NCBI RefSeq assembly: GCF_000429625.1
Contig: NZ_AUCF01000012.1
Span: forward strand, 124,001-188,000
Reading direction: 5' to 3'
From: Azospirillum halopraeferens DSM 3675
Lineage (GTDB): Bacteria > Pseudomonadota > Alphaproteobacteria > Azospirillales > Azospirillaceae
Length of the DNA stretch: 64,000 bases
Positions 51,661-62,303 of the stretch are shown piece after piece. Made by a program: the position numbers and the translations under genes. Below the pieces are notes generated by a model. The model searched no databases. It saw nothing but the letters and a program-made list of their open reading frames with translations, and was not told the DNA's origin. Every line of letters begins with the position of its first letter. Position 1 is the first letter of the stretch.

Positions 51661-53670
51661 TCAGGCCGCCTCCACGTCGGCAATGAAGCGCGCCACGACG
51701 TCGCGCAGGGCATCCGCCTCCCGCGACAGGCCGACGGAGGAGTCCAGCACCCGGCGCGACGCGTCACCGGCCGCGGCGGCGGCGGCGGTGACGTCGGCGA
51801 TGGTGTCCGACACCTCCCGCGTTCCCTGCGCCGCCTCGCGCACGTTGTCGGCGATGTCCCGCGTCGCCTCCCCCTGCCGGTCCACCGTCGCCGCGATGGC
51901 GGTGGAGATGTCGTTGATGCCGGCGATGATGGTGCCGATGGCGGTGATCGCCTCGGCCGTTTCCCGGCTGACCTTCCGGATGCTGCCGACGTGGGCGGCG
52001 ATCTCGCCGGTGGCCCTGGCGGTCTGGCCGGCCAGACTCTTGACCTCGCCGGCCACCACCGCGAAGCCCCGGCCGGCCTCGCCGGCGCGCGCCGCCTCGA
52101 TGGAGGCGTTGAGCGCCAGCAGGTTGGTGCGGCTGGCGATGGCGTTGATCAGGTTCACCACCTCGCCGATGCGCTGCGCCGCCTCGACGAGGCCGCGCAC
52201 CGTCTCGTCCGTGCGCGCCGCGGTCGCCACCGCCTCGCCGGCGATGGCGGCGGACCGCGCGGCGCTGGCGCCGATGCCGGCGATGGCTTCGGACAGCTCT
52301 CCCGTCGCCCGGGCGGCGGATTGGACGTTGCCGGTGGCGTGGGCCGAGGCCGAGGCCACCGCGTCGGCGCGCCGCGCCGTCCGCTCGGCGGTCTGCGCCA
52401 TGTCGCCGGCGGTGGCCTGCAACTGTCCGGCGGCGGCGGCAACGCGGCCCAGCGTCTCCTTCACCTGCCGGTCGAAGGCGCGGGCAAGCCCCTCGATGCG
52501 CTCGCTGCGCGCCCGGCGGGCGGCCTGTTCCGCCACCTGCGCGGCCGCCAGGGCGTCGGCGCGCACCAGACCGTCCCGGAACACCTGCACCGCCCGGGCC
52601 ATGCCGCCGATCTCGTCGCCGCGCTCCAGCCCCGGCACCGCCACGTCCCGGTCGCCGGCGGCGAGACGGGTCATGGCGTCGGTCATCGACACCACCGGGC
52701 GCGACAGGCTGCGGCCGACGAGCACCGCGGTGACCAGACCCAGGGCGACGCCGGCCAGCGACGCCCGGGCCATGGTGGTGCGCGCGTCCCCGGTGTCGGC
52801 CGCGGCCCGCAGGCCCAGCGCCGTCTGCGCGTCCAGGCTGTCCCGCTTCATGGCCTCGGCCCGATCGGCGACGGCGGCGCCCAGCGGGTTCAGCGCCGTG
52901 TCCACCAGGGCGTCGCGCTGCTCCGTCGCCTCCACCGCAGCCTCGAACCCGGCGGCGTAGTCGTCCAGCATGGCCAGGAACGCGTCGGCGGTCTCGCGCC
53001 GTCCGGGATCCTCCCGGTCGGCCTTGAGGGTGCGGGCGTAATCGCGCACGGACTGCAAGGCCCGGCGCGTGCCGTTGACGTTTTCCGCCCGGCCGTCGGT
53101 GAGGACACTCATGGTGAGGATGCGCGCCGACAGGAAGCGGCGGGCGGTCATGCCCGCGAGGTAGGCGGCCTCGGTGTCGCCGTCGTCGTAGGCGTCGTCC
53201 ATGATGTGGCCCAGCGCCGCCTCCATGCGCGCGCCGACATCCGCCAGGCCGGCAACGGCGGCTTCGCGGGCGTCGTGGAACGCGGTGACACGGCCGAACA
53301 CCGCGCGGTGTTCGGTCAGGGCGTCGCGCATGGCCGCCGCCGCGTCGCGCACCGCCGGATCGGCGATGCGGTCCAGCGCCTCGCCGATCCGGCGCAGCGC
53401 CCCGGCGGTGCGCCCCTCCATGGCCGCGGCTTCCCCGGCACGGCCGGTCAGCAGGAACGCCTTGGCGTGGAGTTGCGCTTCCAGCATGTCCGCCTGGATA
53501 TCGCCCAGGTCGTTGGTCCGGTTGGCCAGGGTGGCATAGACGGTGAACCGGTCCCCGGCGCGCGACAGGGCGTCGAAGCCGACGGCGCCGATCAGCACCA
53601 GGAAGACCAGGATGGCCATGCCCGCGGCGGTGATCTTCGGGCCGATCCCGAGGGAGGTCAGCGCGCCCAT
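51661..53670 (-). CDS. Methyl-accepting chemotaxis protein
   Basis: The 669-residue receptor has a membrane helix at ~13-33, a helical periplasmic sensor of about 250 residues ([23 protein letters not shown]), a second helix near 300, and a HAMP domain ([21 protein letters not shown]). The signalling hairpin tip reads [41 protein letters not shown] (in pieces), which contacts CheA/CheW. The sensor size fits a helical-bundle (HBM or 4HB-like) ligand domain. It starts 4 bases after the stop of the RND exporter gene and is co-transcribed with it, suggesting it senses the exporter's substrate or a related compound. Confidence 0.93.
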   Translation of the reverse strand: MGALTSLGIGPKITAAGMAILVFLVLIGAVGFDALSRAGDRFTVYATLANRTNDLGDIQADMLEAQLHAKAFLLTGRAGEAAAMEGRTAGALRRIGEALDRIADPAVRDAAAAMRDALTEHRAVFGRVTAFHDAREAAVAGLADVGARMEAALGHIMDDAYDDGDTEAAYLAGMTARRFLSARILTMSVLTDGRAENVNGTRRALQSVRDYARTLKADREDPGRRETADAFLAMLDDYAAGFEAAVEATEQRDALVDTALNPLGAAVADRAEAMKRDSLDAQTALGLRAAADTGDARTTMARASLAGVALGLVTAVLVGRSLSRPVVSMTDAMTRLAAGDRDVAVPGLERGDEIGGMARAVQVFRDGLVRADALAAAQVAEQAARRARSERIEGLARAFDRQVKETLGRVAAAAGQLQATAGDMAQTAERTARRADAVASASAHATGNVQSAARATGELSEAIAGIGASAARSAAIAGEAVATAARTDETVRGLVEAAQRIGEVVNLINAIASRTNLLALNASIEAARAGEAGRGFAVVAGEVKSLAGQTARATGEIAAHVGSIRKVSRETAEAITAIGTIIAGINDISTAIAATVDRQGEATRDIADNVREAAQGTREVSDTIADVTAAAAAAGDASRRVLDSSVGLSREADALRDVVARFIADVEAA

Positions 53671-53674
53671 GGCC

Positions 53675-56014
53675 TCAGGCCCTCGCCGGCACGCGGCAGG
53701 CCGGGGCCGCCGCCGCCCGCGGCCACAGCCAGGAGGCCAGCGCCGGCGTCAGCAGGAGCGTGCTCAGCATGCTCACCAGGAAGAAGAAACCCAGCATCAG
53801 CCCCATGTCCGCCTGGAACTTCAGGGCCGAGAACACCCAGGTCGCCACCCCCACCGCCAGGGTCAGGCCGGTGAACAGCACGGCGTTCCCCGTCTCGCGC
53901 AGGGTCTGGAGATAGGCGTCGCCCAGCGGCCGGCCCTCGCGCAGGTAACCCTGCATGCGGCTGAAGATGTAGATGCCGTAATCGACGCCGATGCCCACCC
54001 CCAGCGCCTCCACCGGCAGGGTCGACACCTTCAGGCCGATGCCCAGCAGGCTCATCACCGCGTTGGACAGCACCGTCACCAGCAGCAGCGGCAGGCAGAC
54101 GCAGACGGTGGCGCGCAGGGAACGGAAGGTGAGCAGGCACATGCCCGCCACCACCGCGTAGACCAGCACAAGCATCTCGGTCTTGGCGCTCTTCACCGCC
54201 TCGTTGGTGGCGGCCATCACGCCGACGTTGCCGGTGGCCAGGCGCAGGCGGACCGGCGCGTCCGCGTTCTCCGCGGCGAACGCCTTGACCGCGTCGGTGA
54301 CGCGCGTGATCGTCTCCGCCTTGTGGTCGGCCGTGAACACCATCACCGGCATGACCGAGCAGTCGGCGTTCAGCAGCCCCGTGCCGGTGTTGACCGGCGC
54401 CACCGCGGAGACCAGCAGCGACGCCGAGCGCGGCAGCTCCCGCCATTTCGGGTTGCCCTCGTTGAAGCCGGCGGCGATGGTGCGCGCCACCCGCGGCAGC
54501 GACAGCGTGGTCTGCACGCCCTCCACGTTGCGCATGCGCCAGTCGAGGCGGTCCACCGTGTCCATGACCGCGGGGTCGACGCACCCCTCCGGCTTGGTCT
54601 CCACGATCACCGTCAGCACGTCGACACCCAGGTCGAAGGCGGAGACGATGAAGGCGGTGTCGCGGTTGTAGCGGCTGTCGGGGCGCAGTTCGGGAACCCC
54701 GGCGTCGGTGTCGCCGATGGTCAGGTTGCGTCCCTCCATGACCCCCCACCCGGCCAGCACCACCGCCCCCGCCAGCAGGACGGCGGCGACCCGCCGGTCG
54801 GCGGCGACCGCCATGAAGCGCCACATCGGCTCCTTGAAGGCGGCGGCGCGGTGGATGCGGTCGGAATAACCGCGCGGCAGCGGGGTGTAGGACAGCAGCA
54901 CCGGCAGCAGGATCAGATTGGTGACGATCACCACGCCCACCCCCACCGACGCGGCGATGGCCAGTTCCTGGATGATGCGGATCTCGATCAGCAGGACCGC
55001 CAGGAAGCCGACGGCGTCGCACAGCAGCGCCACCGCACCGGGCAGCATCAGCCGCCGGAAGGCGGTGCGCGCCGCCTCCTCCCGGTCCTTGCCGTCGAAG
55101 ACCTCGGCGCCGACGGCGTTGACCATCTGCACGCCGTGGCTGACGCCGATGGCGAAGACCAGGAAGGGAACCAGGATGGACATGGGGTCGATGCCGAACC
55201 CCATGACGGCCAGCAGCCCCGCCTGCCACACCACGGCGACGGCCGAGCAGGCGAGCGGCAGCAGCGCCAGCTTCACCGAATGGGCGAAGAGGTAGACCAT
55301 CACCGCCGAGATCACCAGCGTGATGCCGAAGAACATCACCACGCCCCGCGCCCCGGCGGCGATGTCGCCGGTGGCCTTGGCGAAGCCGATGATGCGCACC
55401 GCCACCGCCTCGCTCTCCAGGGAGCGGATGCGGCTTTCCAGCAGTTCGGCGACCTTGAGGTAGTCGAGCCGTTCCCCCGTCTCGGGGTCGCGCTCCATGA
55501 GCTGCGCCGTCACCAGGGCGGCGGAGAAGTCGTTGGCCACCAGGCGCCCGACGTGGCCGCCCTTGATGGCGTTGTCGCGCACCACCGCCAGCCCTTCCGG
55601 CGTCAGGGTGAAATCGGCCGGCACCACGTTGCCGCCGGCGAAGCCGTCCTCGACGATCTCGGTGTAGCGGACGTTGGGCGTGAACAGGGACGTCACGCTC
55701 GGCCGGTCCACGCCGGGCAGGAAATGCACCTCGTCGGTGGCCGCCTTCAGGGCGGTGAAGAAGGCCGGCGTGAAGATGTCGCCCTGCCGGGCCTCCAGGG
55801 CGATCAGCAGCCGGTTGGCGCCGCCGAAGGAGGGGTGGTCGAAATAGGTTTGCATGTACTCGTGCCGGACCGGCACCAGCTTCTCGAAGCCGGCGTCGAC
55901 CCGCAGCAGCGTGGTGGCGTAGCCCAGCCCCAGGGTGGCCAGGGCGAACAGCGCCAGCACCAGGGGGCGGTTGTCGAAGACCAGACGCTCCAGACGTCCG
56001 ATGAAGCGGGTCAT
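53675..56014 (-). CDS. RND-superfamily (MMPL-type) transporter
   Basis: The 779-residue protein has two repeats, each of one membrane helix, a large extracytoplasmic loop and a block of five to six helices. The first helix is [25 protein letters not shown] (in pieces). The helical blocks carry the charge-relay segment [16 protein letters not shown] in the first and [24 protein letters not shown] (in pieces) in the second. This MMPL/HpnN-like branch moves lipids or other hydrophobic molecules. The ATG overlaps the YCF48-like gene's stop by 4 bases. Neighbouring DUF1302 and DUF1329 genes are frequent partners of this branch. Confidence 0.9.
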   Translation of the reverse strand: MTRFIGRLERLVFDNRPLVLALFALATLGLGYATTLLRVDAGFEKLVPVRHEYMQTYFDHPSFGGANRLLIALEARQGDIFTPAFFTALKAATDEVHFLPGVDRPSVTSLFTPNVRYTEIVEDGFAGGNVVPADFTLTPEGLAVVRDNAIKGGHVGRLVANDFSAALVTAQLMERDPETGERLDYLKVAELLESRIRSLESEAVAVRIIGFAKATGDIAAGARGVVMFFGITLVISAVMVYLFAHSVKLALLPLACSAVAVVWQAGLLAVMGFGIDPMSILVPFLVFAIGVSHGVQMVNAVGAEVFDGKDREEAARTAFRRLMLPGAVALLCDAVGFLAVLLIEIRIIQELAIAASVGVGVVIVTNLILLPVLLSYTPLPRGYSDRIHRAAAFKEPMWRFMAVAADRRVAAVLLAGAVVLAGWGVMEGRNLTIGDTDAGVPELRPDSRYNRDTAFIVSAFDLGVDVLTVIVETKPEGCVDPAVMDTVDRLDWRMRNVEGVQTTLSLPRVARTIAAGFNEGNPKWRELPRSASLLVSAVAPVNTGTGLLNADCSVMPVMVFTADHKAETITRVTDAVKAFAAENADAPVRLRLATGNVGVMAATNEAVKSAKTEMLVLVYAVVAGMCLLTFRSLRATVCVCLPLLLVTVLSNAVMSLLGIGLKVSTLPVEALGVGIGVDYGIYIFSRMQGYLREGRPLGDAYLQTLRETGNAVLFTGLTLAVGVATWVFSALKFQADMGLMLGFFFLVSMLSTLLLTPALASWLWPRAAAAPACRVPARA

Positions 56015-57027
56015 GGCGCGATCTCCCCGCCGGTCCGGCGCACGCCGTCCTCGCCCAGCAGCAGCAGCCGGCCGCTGCCGGTCTCCACCACCCCGGCGAA
56101 GGCGGTGCGGTCGGGCAGGACTGTGGCGCGCACGCTGCGCCCGCCGTCGCGGCTGGTCAGCACCGTCCCCGCCAGCCCGGCCAGCACGATGGTGGCGTCG
56201 GCGCGCACCGCGCCGCCCGTCAGCGACGCCGTGACCCCCGTCTCCACCCGCCGCCAGCGCGTTCCGCCGTCGTCGGAGCGGAACAGATGACCGCGCAGGC
56301 CGAACACCAGGATGCCGCCGTCCGGCGCCTGAACGGCGCCGAACAGCGACCCCTCGTAGGGCGACGGCAGGTCCTCGAAGCGCCGGCCGCCGTCGGCGGA
56401 CACCCGCACCGTGCCCGCCTCGCCCACCAGCAGCAGCCGGCCGTCGCGCAGCGGCAGCAGGGCGTTGAGGTGCACGTCGTCCCCGTCGGCCCGGACGTCG
56501 GTCCAGGTGGCGCCGCCGTCATCGGTGACCAGCACCGCCCCGTAGGCGCCGACCGCCACCACCCGGCGGGCGTCCAGGGCGTGGACGTCCAGGAGCGGCG
56601 CCCCCTCCCCGTCGCTGCGGTGCCGGAGGGTCCAGGAGGCGCCGCCGTCGGCGGTGCGAAGGATGACGCCGCCGTGGCCGACCGCCCAGCCGGTGCGCTC
56701 GTCCGCGAAGCTGACGGCCGTCAGGGTGAAGCGGGTCGGCACCGCCCCTTGCGTCCAGGTGGCGCCGCCGTCGGCGGAGACCACCACGTGGCCGCGCTCG
56801 CCCACCGCCACCACCCGCTCGCCGAACGCCCGGCCGTCCAGCAGCAGCGAGCGCGCCGCCAGACGGGACGGCTCCGCCCCGGCCGTCCCGGCCGTCCCGG
56901 CCGCTGCCGCCGGCAGGGCCGCCGGCCACACCGCCATCACCCCGGCCATCACCCCGGCCACCGCCGCCGCCACCACCGCTGCCGGCAGTCCCTTTGCCGG
57001 GGCGGCCGGCCCCTTGCGCCGCTTCAT
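56011..57027 (-). CDS. YCF48-like beta-propeller exported protein
   Basis: The 338-residue protein has a basic N-terminus and a long hydrophobic signal (VVAAAVAGVMAGVMAVWPA). Repeated BNR/Asp-box-like units follow: VVVSADGGATWTQG, ILRTADGGASWTLR, VLVTDDGGATWTDV, VRVSADGGRRF, LFRSDDGGTRWRRV, LTSRDGGRSV. About six blades are visible. The family is named after the photosystem II factor Ycf48 but in proteobacteria occurs beside RND/MMPL transporters, probably as a periplasmic partner. The last 4 bases overlap the RND gene (ATGA). Confidence 0.87.
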   Translation of the reverse strand: MKRRKGPAAPAKGLPAAVVAAAVAGVMAGVMAVWPAALPAAAAGTAGTAGAEPSRLAARSLLLDGRAFGERVVAVGERGHVVVSADGGATWTQGAVPTRFTLTAVSFADERTGWAVGHGGVILRTADGGASWTLRHRSDGEGAPLLDVHALDARRVVAVGAYGAVLVTDDGGATWTDVRADGDDVHLNALLPLRDGRLLLVGEAGTVRVSADGGRRFEDLPSPYEGSLFGAVQAPDGGILVFGLRGHLFRSDDGGTRWRRVETGVTASLTGGAVRADATIVLAGLAGTVLTSRDGGRSVRATVLPDRTAFAGVVETGSGRLLLLGEDGVRRTGGEIAP

Positions 57028-57074
57028 CGCGTCCCTCCGATCCTTCTTGCTTTCCGACCCGTTCCCCGCCGCGG

Positions 57075-58424
57075 TCAGCGGGTTCCTTCCCGGCGCAGGG
57101 CGTCCGGGGTGAAGTCGTTGGGGCTCAGGGTGACGTCGTAGCGGTACGAGTAGTTCGGAATGATCGCACCGATGGCCAGATAGCGCCGGGCCTGGAGGTC
57201 ATAGTGCGTCTCCACCGCGTAGGTGTGCACCGGCACGTCGTAGTGGTTCATGCTGTAGCCTTCCGACACCCGCCACAGCGCGCCGCGGCCGTCGTACTGG
57301 TCGACCACCGCGATCTGCCAGCTATCCTCATCGATGTAGAAGGTCCGGCGGGCGTAGATGTGCTGCGCGTTGCCCTTCAGCGTCGCCTCGACGACCCACA
57401 CCCGGTGCAGCTCATAGCGCAGCAGATCGGGGTTGAGGTGCAGCGGCTTCACGGAATCGCGGGCGCCGGCCAGTTTGTAGTTGTTGTAGGGGATGTACAT
57501 CTCCTTCTTGCCGACCAGCGTCCAGTCGTAGCGGTCGATGGCGCCGTTGTAGATGTCGAACTGGTCGGTGGTGCGCATCCCGTCCGAAGCGGTGCCGGGG
57601 TTGTCGTAGGCGGTGCTGGGGGCGCGGCGGACGCGGCGCTGGCCGGGGTTGTAGAGCCACACCTCGCGCGGCTCCGCCACCTGGTTCAGCGTCTCGTGCG
57701 CCAGCAGGATCTGGCCGGCCAGGCGCGCCGGGGCGGTGGTGCGCTGAAGCAGGTAGATCACCCGGTTGCCGATGGTGTCCGGCGTGGCGCCCGGCATGCC
57801 GTAGGGCACGAACACGCTGTCGTGGAAGTTGACCATGGTGTAGTCGCCGCCTTCCGTGGGGGCGGCCTGGCCGATCACCCGCTCCAGCGCCGGCGCCCGC
57901 CAGCGCAGCAGGTGGTTCCAGATCGCCTCGCGCCCGTCGGCCGGGATGGGGAACGGCGGCGCGGCCGACGCGCCGGTGACGCCGTTGCCGTTTTCCACCA
58001 GCCTGGCCGTCGCGGCGTTGCGGATCGCCGCGTCATAGACCCGCTGCGGCGCGGAGAAGCTGCGGCGCGTGGGATAGACGGTGATCTTCCAGTTCGGGTA
58101 AGCCTTCAGCATGGCGAGCTGGCCCGGCGACAGGCGGTCGGCGTGCTTGTCGGCGTTGGCGGCGGTGATCGTCGTCACCGGCGCGTCGGCCGCGAAGGGA
58201 TCGGCATAGGGGGTGCCCGGCGTCCAGCCCGCCGGCGCGCCGGTGATGCCGCCGGTCCAGGCGGGGATGGTGCCGGCGGCGTTGCCGGCCGCCTCGGCGC
58301 CGAAGGGCGTCAGGTCCTTGCCCAGGCGGGCCGCCTGATCGGCGGGGGCGGTGGCGAGGACGGATGCGGGCGCGGCGGCGATGCCCGCCGCCAGGAGGGC
58401 GGCGGCAAGGGAGGTCTTCAGCAT
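57075..58424 (-). CDS. DUF1329 periplasmic protein (LolB/lipoprotein-sorting-like fold)
   Basis: The 449-residue protein has a signal peptide (SLAAALLAAGIAAAPASVLA). DUF1329 landmarks follow: RLGKDLTPFGAEAAGNAAGTIPAWTGGI near residues 34-61, YPTRRSFSAPQRVYDA, HETLNQVAEPREVWLYNPGQRRVRRAP and TKGNAQHIYARRTFYIDEDSWQIAVVDQYDGRG-type segments (in pieces). The family is thought to bind or carry hydrophobic molecules in the periplasm and travels with DUF1302 outer-membrane proteins. It lies 31 bases after the DUF1302 gene in the same operon. Confidence 0.9.
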   Translation of the reverse strand: MLKTSLAAALLAAGIAAAPASVLATAPADQAARLGKDLTPFGAEAAGNAAGTIPAWTGGITGAPAGWTPGTPYADPFAADAPVTTITAANADKHADRLSPGQLAMLKAYPNWKITVYPTRRSFSAPQRVYDAAIRNAATARLVENGNGVTGASAAPPFPIPADGREAIWNHLLRWRAPALERVIGQAAPTEGGDYTMVNFHDSVFVPYGMPGATPDTIGNRVIYLLQRTTAPARLAGQILLAHETLNQVAEPREVWLYNPGQRRVRRAPSTAYDNPGTASDGMRTTDQFDIYNGAIDRYDWTLVGKKEMYIPYNNYKLAGARDSVKPLHLNPDLLRYELHRVWVVEATLKGNAQHIYARRTFYIDEDSWQIAVVDQYDGRGALWRVSEGYSMNHYDVPVHTYAVETHYDLQARRYLAIGAIIPNYSYRYDVTLSPNDFTPDALRREGTR

Positions 58425-58455
58425 CGGATTCTCCTGCGAGGGCGGTCGGCTGCGG

Positions 58456-60378
58456 TCAGAAGGAGTACTTGGCGACCAGGGAGACGAAGTCGCGGTCGCG
58501 CAGGAGGTTGTGTTCCCCGGCGCCGAAGTAGGTCGTGTAGGCCAGTTCCGCCTGGTAGCGTTCCAGGTAGGTGGCGGCCAGCGCCAGGGTGACGGCCTTG
58601 CGGCCTTCCACGAAGGTCCCCAGCGGGTTCGGCGTGGTGCCGTTCACGTCGTGGGCGAAGCTGATGGAGGGCGACAGGTTCACCCCGCCCCAGACGTTGT
58701 TGTAGTCGAACCGCGCCACCGCCCGGTATCCCCAGGAGAACGGCGTGGCGTAGCCGCCGTATTGGGTGGTGGCCGGCGTCGTGCCGGGGAACAGCGGGTT
58801 GCCGCTGGCCGTGGTGCCGGGCCCGTCGTAGCGCAGCGTGCTGCTGTCGGGCATGTTGCGGATGTAGGTGAAGCCCGCCTCGCCCACCAGCACCCACTGG
58901 TCGGCGCCGAACAGCGAGCCGAACACCCGCGTGGCCGACATCTGCGCCTGGACGACGTCGTGCAGCCGGTAGCCCTCGACGTCGGAGTCGAAGCGGCTGA
59001 CCAGGTTGCGCGGGGTCAGCGGGTTATCGCGCAGGATCTGGTTGGTGTTCAGCGCCGCCAGCGTGCCGCGGCAGGTGGCGCTGTCGGGGGCAGTCAGGCA
59101 GCCGCCCTGTGTGGCGGCGACGGCCGGGGCCAGCGCGGCCTGCAGCAGCTCGATGTCGTCGATCTGGATCGGCTGGTCCCGGCGGTACGACACCTCGCCC
59201 TGCAGCGACATGCCGCCGATCAGCGTGTTGAAGCTGGCGCCGTAGAGCTTGATGTTCTCCGGGAAGATCAGGCGGACGCGGGCGGTTTCGGCATAGTCGA
59301 CGATGTTGGTGGTGAAGTTGCCCGTGGCGGCGAGCCGGGCACTCTGCACCGCCGACGCGAGCGCGCCGGTGCGGCCCGACACCACCGGCGACCGGCTGTG
59401 ATAGTTGATGAAGTAGAGACCCAGCTCGGTGCTGTTCAGCTCCTCGGCGAAATAGCGGGCGGCGACGCCGAACTGGCCGTGGTCGCGCGGCGTGTCGTCC
59501 GGCGCCATGGGCACGTAGGAGCCGAACGGCGTCACCGGGGTGCGCGTGCTGATCCGGTTGTCGGGCACCAGCGGATGGCCGTAGCCGATGTAGGCGCCGC
59601 TGCGATCGCTGCCGGGGCCGATGAAATCGTTGGTGCTGAAGTAGGTGCCCGGCGGCTCCAGCCGGTTGCGCCGCCACGCCCCCTGGTAGAAGCCTTCGAT
59701 GCTGAAGGTGTCGGTCAGGCCGACCCGCACGTCGATGATGGGCAGCGGCAGGAACGCCTGGCGCAGTTCGGAGCCCGGCGTACGCAGGGCCGCCACGTTG
59801 ACGGGGTTGATGATGTTGATGCCGTTGGGGATGTAGGTGCTCTCGCCCCAGCTCAGCACCTGGTTGCCGACGCGCACGTCCACCGGATGGCCGCCCGCGT
59901 CGAAGCCGCCGAAGACGTAGGCGTCCAGCAACTCGCCGCCGCGCGCCACGTACTTGCGCGCGTCGGTGCTGAGCGGCCGGAATTCCCGGTCGGTTTCGGC
60001 GTTGGTGTAGTCGTAGAAATAGGTGCCACGGACGAAGGCGCCGAACCGGTCCTGCTTGATCGACAGCTCGTGGGTCGCCCGCACCAGCGAAGAGACGATG
60101 CCGGGATCATAGTTGAGGTTGCCGTCGTCGCCGTTGATGGACGTGCCGCAGCCGCCGTTGGCGCGGCCGATCAGGCGGCAGTCGCGGTCCTGCACCCGCA
60201 CCTGCACGCCCGCCTGCAGGGTGGTGTCGAAATGGACGGTGGCGTCCCCCACCTTGAAATCCAGGGCCGCGGCCGGCTGGGCCAGCGCCGGACCCAGCAG
60301 GGCGGCGCCGGCCAGCAGGGCGGCCCGGATCGGAAAGGGCCGCCGGAGACGGCCGAACGGTGCGTTGGCAAACGTCAT
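58456..60378 (-). CDS. DUF1302 outer-membrane protein
   Basis: The 640-residue protein has a signal peptide (IRAALLAGAALLGPALAQPAAA). DUF1302 features follow: LDFKVGDATVHFDTTLQAGVQ, VRVGNQVLSWGESTYIPNGINIINPVNV, and a beta-barrel-like alternation that ends in KYSF with a C-terminal phenylalanine typical of outer-membrane barrels (all in pieces). It is likely a channel or receptor for a hydrophobic compound across the outer membrane. First gene of the operon DUF1302-DUF1329-YCF48-RND-chemoreceptor. Confidence 0.9.
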   Translation of the reverse strand: MTFANAPFGRLRRPFPIRAALLAGAALLGPALAQPAAALDFKVGDATVHFDTTLQAGVQVRVQDRDCRLIGRANGGCGTSINGDDGNLNYDPGIVSSLVRATHELSIKQDRFGAFVRGTYFYDYTNAETDREFRPLSTDARKYVARGGELLDAYVFGGFDAGGHPVDVRVGNQVLSWGESTYIPNGINIINPVNVAALRTPGSELRQAFLPLPIIDVRVGLTDTFSIEGFYQGAWRRNRLEPPGTYFSTNDFIGPGSDRSGAYIGYGHPLVPDNRISTRTPVTPFGSYVPMAPDDTPRDHGQFGVAARYFAEELNSTELGLYFINYHSRSPVVSGRTGALASAVQSARLAATGNFTTNIVDYAETARVRLIFPENIKLYGASFNTLIGGMSLQGEVSYRRDQPIQIDDIELLQAALAPAVAATQGGCLTAPDSATCRGTLAALNTNQILRDNPLTPRNLVSRFDSDVEGYRLHDVVQAQMSATRVFGSLFGADQWVLVGEAGFTYIRNMPDSSTLRYDGPGTTASGNPLFPGTTPATTQYGGYATPFSWGYRAVARFDYNNVWGGVNLSPSISFAHDVNGTTPNPLGTFVEGRKAVTLALAATYLERYQAELAYTTYFGAGEHNLLRDRDFVSLVAKYSF

Positions 60379-60435
60379 TGCGTGTTCACTCCCTCGATGT
60401 CGATTGATGCTCTGATCGGTCGATTCTTGTCGTTG

Positions 60436-60457
60436 CGCCCCGGCCGCAGCCGGGGCG
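60436..60457 (-). terminator. Hairpin after the acyl-CoA dehydrogenase gene
   Basis: CGCCCCGGC and GCCGGGGCG form 9-bp arms around CGCA, about 29 bases past the stop of the leftward acyl-CoA dehydrogenase gene and before the DUF1302 start. No T-run follows. It may separate the beta-oxidation genes from the envelope operon. Confidence 0.4.
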
Positions 60458-60485
60458 GGCGCGTCGTCCGGTCATGCCGCCGGTA

Positions 60486-62276
<1,791 letters not shown>

Positions 62277-62303
62277 GGATCTCTCCCGGAATGGGGTCGT
62301 GCG

